The notes below the pieces were generated by a model. The model ran no database searches, was not told the DNA's origin, and saw nothing but the letters and a program-made list of their open reading frames with translations. A stretch of DNA of 8,475 bases, taken from assembly GCA_002774795.1 (NCBI GenBank), contig PCYI01000029.1, forward strand, positions 37,633 to 46,107. The letters run 5' to 3'. Origin of the DNA: Candidatus Vogelbacteria bacterium CG10_big_fil_rev_8_21_14_0_10_51_16 (GTDB lineage: Bacteria; Patescibacteriota; Minisyncoccia; Phycocordibacterales; JACRKE01). How positions within the stretch are numbered: position 1 is the stretch's first letter; each line of letters begins with the position of its first letter. Positions 5,359 through 8,475 of the stretch are shown one piece after another. The position numbers and the translations under genes were made by a program.

Positions 5359-6114
5359 CTATAAGCCTGCTGGGCCGTCGCCGTCTCCCAGCTGTTGGCG
5401 CAAGAGTGACTCGAACTGCTCCTGCTCTTCTTGACTAAGCTCGCCCGATTCGTTTTCAGGAATAAGCCCCTCCGGAAATTCTCCCCGCAAACCATACAAT
5501 AGCGTGGCGATAACGGCCCCGAAAAGTAAAGGCGTAATGACCCAGCCAACAAGAGCGGGAACAATAAACTTGGCCTTGCGGCCTCCTGTGTTTACGATTT
5601 CTGTCGGTGTCCAAATTGATTTCAGGGCGACATACAATTCATAGAGATAGCAGTAGGTCATCGGAGCAAGCACCAAAAACAACACGTAAAACGCCGCACC
5701 CATTACAAGCTCAAACACCTGCTCGCTAAGATTAAAACCAACTAAGAGAAAACTAAAGATGGTTATCAGCGGTACATAGATTACAAGAAGGAGCAACGCC
5801 ACAAAAAGCATCCGTCCCAGTACTCCCCAAAAGCGACCCTCGACATACGCTTTGCTTTGAAAAAAGGCGGCCATACCTCTCTTGTCTTCGACCACAAATA
5901 CATACACAGCCAAAGAAAACCAAACAGTGGCAAGAATACCGGGAATGAGAAACAACATTCCCAGTCCCCCCACAATAAGCCCACTCAATATCATCACTAA
6001 TAAATAGGGAAGAAAGCGGTGAACCCCCTCACGGTAGGCCGAAGAAAACGTATGGGTGGGATTGTGGATAGTGGATAGTGGATAGAAGCGCCACCATCCC
6101 AAGAAAAGACACAA
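5359..6114 (-). CDS. Multi-span membrane protein, C-terminal part (frameshifted)
   Basis: This frame carries the second half of a polytopic inner-membrane protein. Hydrophobic segments lie at about residues 34-75 (probably two helices), 100-128, 134-156 and 184-208, followed by a polar acidic tail (ENESGELSQEEQEQFESLL..). The segment IPGILATVWFSLAVYVFVVEDKRGM followed by A..FQSKAYVEG is typical of a widespread membrane family often annotated as hypothetical or glycerophosphodiester-phosphodiesterase membrane-domain-like; I recognise the style, not a function. The first roughly 17 codons from the ATG at 6114 overlap the upstream part in another frame and are probably not genuine; real coding resumes near the heptamer repeat at 6064-6085. 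Removing one 7-bp unit joins both parts into a 360-residue protein. An internal start such as the ATG at residue 41 would be needed for separate expression. Confidence 0.7.
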   Translation of the reverse strand: MCLFLGWWRFYPLSTIHNPTHTFSSAYREGVHRFLPYLLVMILSGLIVGGLGMLFLIPGILATVWFSLAVYVFVVEDKRGMAAFFQSKAYVEGRFWGVLGRMLFVALLLLVIYVPLITIFSFLLVGFNLSEQVFELVMGAAFYVLFLVLAPMTYCYLYELYVALKSIWTPTEIVNTGGRKAKFIVPALVGWVITPLLFGAVIATLLYGLRGEFPEGLIPENESGELSQEEQEQFESLLRQQLGDGDGPAGL

Positions 6115-6448
6115 GAAGCGCTACCAGACCAAAAACAAGAGAGAGCAACCGTGCGGGACCATCTACTGGAACTTGCTCCATAAACAGGGAAAGCACATAG
6201 CTGAGCACAATCGGGAAAGCATAGATTGCCGTGAGTAGCCCGGCGTGAGCACGATACCTCTGCCAGGCCGCCTGCAAGAGAGCAATCGGGCCGGGTAGCA
6301 GGGTCGATAACGATGTGGTCGGTTGCGCCTCTGGCGCAGGGCCAGATCCCACCGATCCTGATTGAGGAATGGGGCCTGCCCAAACTGGTGTCGGTTGTTC
6401 ACCATCCGGCGACACAGGCGAGGAGTTCGGATTTTGATATGGTTCCAT
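6029..6448 (-). CDS. Multi-span membrane protein, N-terminal part (frameshifted)
   Basis: This frame encodes the beginning of the membrane protein continued at 5359-6114. It starts with about 50 proline-, serine- and glutamine-rich residues without a signal peptide, followed by an amphipathic segment (ALLQAAWQRYRAHAG) and two hydrophobic helices at 71-90 and 100-122. It then enters the heptamer repeat and terminates at a TGA after 139 residues, with a non-native tail (YPQSHPYVFFGLP). No Shine-Dalgarno precedes the ATG. A TACAAT box at 6469-6464 would place the transcript start about 9 nt before the ATG, so a near-leaderless message is possible. In the present frame the protein is truncated after two helices. 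Confidence 0.7.
   Translation of the reverse strand: MEPYQNPNSSPVSPDGEQPTPVWAGPIPQSGSVGSGPAPEAQPTTSLSTLLPGPIALLQAAWQRYRAHAGLLTAIYAFPIVLSYVLSLFMEQVPVDGPARLLSLVFGLVALLVSFLGMVALLSTIHYPQSHPYVFFGLP
6064..6085 (-). repeat. Heptanucleotide tandem repeat causing the frameshift
   Basis: GTGGATA is present three times head to tail (6064-6070, 6071-6077, 6078-6084), plus one further G. On the coding strand it reads TATCCAC and encodes part of LSTIH. Because 7 is not a multiple of 3, each unit gained or lost shifts the frame. With three units the N- and C-terminal parts are out of frame; with two they join as ...LLSTIHNPTHTFSSAYREG.... Confidence 0.85.
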
Positions 6449-6517
6449 AAAGAATATGATTTAATTGTAGAGCTCGGTTTATCCTATCACACTTGCCGTA
6501 GAACGTATCCACAAATG

Positions 6518-6526
6518 TGCTAAAAT
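6518..6526 (+). promoter_or_regulatory. Extended -10 promoter of the tRNA gene
   Basis: TGCTAAAAT is an extended -10 element; no good -35 hexamer lies 17 bp upstream. It is 60 bp before the mature tRNA. Between them GCCGCGT (6554-6560) pairs with ACGCGGC (6580-6586), a leader hairpin touching the first tRNA base, probably removed by RNase P processing. Confidence 0.4.
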
Positions 6527-6585
6527 GTGCTTCACTGGGAACACCGCCACACAGCCGCGTGGTGAGCGAAGAGAACTTTACGCGG

Positions 6586-6659
6586 CCGCCCTTAGCTCAG
6601 TTGGTTAGAGCGCCAAGCTTATACCTTGGTGGCCCCTGGTTCGAGTCCAGGAGGGCGGA
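6586..6659 (+). tRNA. tRNA-Ile (anticodon UAU)
   Basis: All arms pair perfectly: acceptor 6586-6592 with 6652-6658, D stem GCTC/GAGC, anticodon stem CCAAG/CTTGG (6613-6617 and 6625-6629), T stem CCTGG/CCAGG (6635-6639 and 6647-6651) with loop TTCGAGT. The anticodon loop is CTTATAC, so the anticodon is TAT (6620-6622), reading AUA. The discriminator base is A6659, as expected for isoleucine. CCA is not encoded. Most bacteria read AUA with a CAU tRNA modified to lysidine, so a UAU isoacceptor is uncommon. The recombinase gene ends antisense inside the D loop, and the flanking inverted repeat begins at the last two acceptor bases. Confidence 0.92.
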
Positions 6660-8185
6660 CACGTTTGAACTTGATCGGAAATCACGGCGGCGCGCTTGCG
6701 CGCGAGGGGGAGGAGTGGGTGGGTGAACGGCGCATCCGTGGCCTGGGCCCGCAGGAATTCGGTGGGTGGGCAAAATGAGACGGAGACGGATTTGTCGCGC
6801 AAGTTTGGGTTCGTTCCGACTTTGCGCACGAAATCTCTGATTTCGTGCATTTTATCGGACGAAGCCAATTGCGCGGCTTGTTTCGTGTCCAAAATCCATG
6901 CCCGCAAGGGTTCGACCCATTCTTTTCTCTCATGTCGGGCGGCGGCTAATTTGTGCGTAAGCGTCACTTGCGAAGTCAAAAGCTCCTCCTTTTTCGTTAG
7001 ATAGTTCTCCTTCGGAATATCACCATCGAGGTAGAGGGTCACCAACTTCGCGAGTTGCGCTTGCGCTTCCCGTTCAGACGCCTTCAGCCGCTCGACATGA
7101 CTTCCCGACGAGACTTTTTCCTCGCGGTCCCACTGCTCAACCTGTTCGAGCATGGCAGTAGTAGCCTCGTCGGGAAGGCTGATCGCTTTGAGCTGTGCCT
7201 GGAGTTGTGCCGCGAGCAACGCTTCCTGGAGGTAAGACTGCGAACAACTCCCTGACTTCTTCAAGCAGCGATAGTAGCGATAGAGGCCGCCATTACCACG
7301 TGCAAACTGAGCGGTGATCATACTGCCACACTCCCCACAACGCAGGAGGCCAGTAAAAGGAAAATCATGGCGGACTTTGGAGCGGCGGGGTCTCGCCTTG
7401 CTCGCGAGCACCTTTTGCACAGACTCAAAGAGAGCAGGAGAAAGAATGGGAGCAAATGAGCCGGGGAAGAACTCCCGCTTGTGATGCACTAGCCCCAAGT
7501 ACGCTTTGTTGGTCAAAAGATGGTACATGGCGAATTTGCCAAGTGGCGTTCCGTTTTTTGTCACCAACCCCCGCTCCGCCAGAAATTGCGACAAGGAGTG
7601 GTAGGTGTGGCGTCCCGTGGCGTACTCCTGATATGCTAACTCGATTACCCGCGCTACCACCGGATCAGGCTCAATATTCCGAGTCTTCGGATTGTTCACA
7701 TAGCCACGGGGACCTTTAGTCAGCCACTCACCCCGGCGCAGTTTCTGGCGGATACCACGCTCCACGTTTTGCTTGAGGTTGTCAGAGTAATACTTCGACT
7801 GTCCGAACGCCACTTGTAGCATAAAGAGCCCTTGCGGAGTGGGTTCCGCCCAAAAGGTTGGAAATCGCAAAGACACCACCTTCTGCGTATCCACCGCATA
7901 GATGATGCGCCCACCATCAATACTATTGCGTGCAAGTCTATCCGGGTGCCAAGAAATGATACCCATCGGCTCACGCGAACTCTCAATGTGGGCCATCATC
8001 AGATTAAACTGGATACGCCCCGGTGTCTTTGCGCTTTTCGACTCTGTGTATTCAGTGAGAATACACAGATTTTCTTTACGCGCGAACTCTCGCAACTCAA
8101 AGAGCTGCGCCTCAATCGACATCACCTGCCGATCATCAGCTTCGGTGCTTTTACGCGCGTAGAGAAAATATTTTGGTGCGGACAT
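6605..8185 (-). CDS. Large serine recombinase (resolvase/integrase family)
   Basis: This is a site-specific DNA recombinase of the large serine family, which integrates, excises or inverts DNA through a Ser-linked intermediate. From the ATG at 8185 (526 residues) the catalytic domain begins YFLYARKSTE with nucleophile Ser13, conserved DRQ at 18-20 and DRLARN at 82-87. A recombinase domain follows (about 160-265), then a zinc ribbon with Cys283, Cys286, Cys307 and Cys314, a coiled-coil-like charged region (about 360-425), and a tail. The start was chosen because family members begin a few residues before YFLYARKS. An ATG at 8233 has a better site (AAGG, 7 nt away) and would add 16 residues. 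Residues about 471-508 are encoded by the left inverted repeat and the last 18 by antisense tRNA. A TGTTAAGAT extended -10 at 8372-8364 may drive it. Confidence 0.92.
   Translation of the reverse strand: MSAPKYFLYARKSTEADDRQVMSIEAQLFELREFARKENLCILTEYTESKSAKTPGRIQFNLMMAHIESSREPMGIISWHPDRLARNSIDGGRIIYAVDTQKVVSLRFPTFWAEPTPQGLFMLQVAFGQSKYYSDNLKQNVERGIRQKLRRGEWLTKGPRGYVNNPKTRNIEPDPVVARVIELAYQEYATGRHTYHSLSQFLAERGLVTKNGTPLGKFAMYHLLTNKAYLGLVHHKREFFPGSFAPILSPALFESVQKVLASKARPRRSKVRHDFPFTGLLRCGECGSMITAQFARGNGGLYRYYRCLKKSGSCSQSYLQEALLAAQLQAQLKAISLPDEATTAMLEQVEQWDREEKVSSGSHVERLKASEREAQAQLAKLVTLYLDGDIPKENYLTKKEELLTSQVTLTHKLAAARHERKEWVEPLRAWILDTKQAAQLASSDKMHEIRDFVRKVGTNPNLRDKSVSVSFCPPTEFLRAQATDAPFTHPLLPLARKRAAVISDQVQTCPPSWTRTRGHQGISLAL
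6657..6773 (+). repeat. Left 117-bp inverted repeat flanking the recombinase
   Basis: Matches the reverse complement of 8243-8359 at 112 of 117 positions without gaps. It starts at the last two acceptor bases of the tRNA and ends at the codons for FCPPTEF of the recombinase, so it carries the 3' coding end of that gene. It contains a GC-rich hairpin (GCGCGC TT GCGCGC) and a G-rich run. Confidence 0.9.
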
Positions 8186-8242
8186 AGATAGTTTTTGGAC
8201 TACGAAACAAGAAGAATCCGTGTTCCGGCTCATTTCTGCACC

Positions 8243-8359
8243 TTGCCCACCCACCGAATTCCTGCGGGCAGAGGCCACGGATACGCCGTTTACCCATCCA
8301 CTCCTCCCCCTCGCGCGCAAGCGCGCCGCCGTGATTTCCGATCAAGTTCAAACGTGTCC
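8243..8359 (-). repeat. Right 117-bp inverted repeat flanking the recombinase
   Basis: Inverted partner of 6657-6773. In the plus direction it still encodes the recombinase-like tail CPPTEFLRAEATDTPFTH.. through ..VISDQVQTC, with two conservative changes and two silent ones relative to the left copy. It overlaps the region upstream of the recombinase start, so it forms part of that gene's leader. Just outside it GAGGG-GGACACG resembles the tRNA end GAGGGCGGACACG with one base missing. The remaining 8360-8475 shows no gene. Confidence 0.9.
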
Positions 8360-8363
8360 CCTC

Positions 8364-8372
8364 ATCTTAACA
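8364..8372 (-). promoter_or_regulatory. Candidate promoter of the recombinase gene
   Basis: TGTTAAGAT reads as an extended -10 on the minus strand; TCGAAA (8392-8387) is a weak -35 at 17 bp. Transcription would start near 8357, at the outer edge of the right inverted repeat, so the message would carry both repeats. Confidence 0.35.
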
Positions 8373-8475
8373 TTTGCGCGAACCTTTTTCGAAGGCGAAA
8401 CTACTAGCGCACGCGCAATGTCTGGTGATGACTTGAAACCCTAATCTCCGCTCTCCGTATCCAAGCGGTGCGCCA

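Noticed and set aside
6640..8475. A second tRNA 3' fragment marking the far end of an integrated island
   Set aside because: Apart from the short GAGGG-GGACACG similarity at the right repeat, no tRNA T-arm or acceptor copy is present in the window.
1..8475. CRISPR array
   Set aside because: None of the repeats has regular spacing with unique spacers, and no cas-like gene is present.

Overview
The window looks like accessory-rich chromosome of an uncultivated bacterium, most likely a Candidate Phyla Radiation (Patescibacteria/Parcubacteria-type) lineage. That assignment is an inference. It rests on a large serine recombinase beginning with YFLYARKS next to a tRNA gene, a multi-span membrane protein of the 'IPGI..VWFS..VFVVEDKRGM' type, a hypothetical protein of a style I associate with these genomes, weak or absent Shine-Dalgarno sites, and a very high density of small palindromes and repeats. 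All protein genes lie on the minus strand; the only plus-strand gene is the tRNA.

Layout. 1-1185 is repeat-dominated DNA: two REP-like segments near the left end, a 124-bp duplicated fragment of the 3' end of the next gene with a terminator, and a 370-bp element with terminal inverted repeats and a highly structured interior. 1186-1893 is a 235-residue hypothetical protein whose last codons run into a degenerate tandem repeat. 1894-2210 is intergenic and holds a spaced inverted repeat. 2211-2675 is a small acidic hypothetical protein. Upstream of it, about 2762-3028, lies a candidate structured RNA closed by a 13-bp perfect stem that competes with a terminator hairpin. 3110-5221 is uvrB, intact but carrying two in-frame insertions encoded by palindromic DNA. 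5359-6448 is one membrane-protein gene split by a heptanucleotide repeat. 6586-6659 is tRNA-Ile(UAU). 6605-8185 is a large serine recombinase whose 3' end runs antisense into that tRNA and which is flanked by 117-bp inverted repeats.

How the parts relate. UvrB is the only clear housekeeping protein (nucleotide excision repair). The recombinase and its repeats look like a mobile or invertible module docked on the tRNA 3' end. No multi-gene operon is evident: the genes are separated by 100-400 bp gaps, several of which hold terminators. The most unusual signals are the palindromic insertions inside uvrB, the unassigned structured RNA, the inverted repeats around the recombinase, and the 7-bp repeat that would restore the membrane-protein reading frame if one unit were lost.
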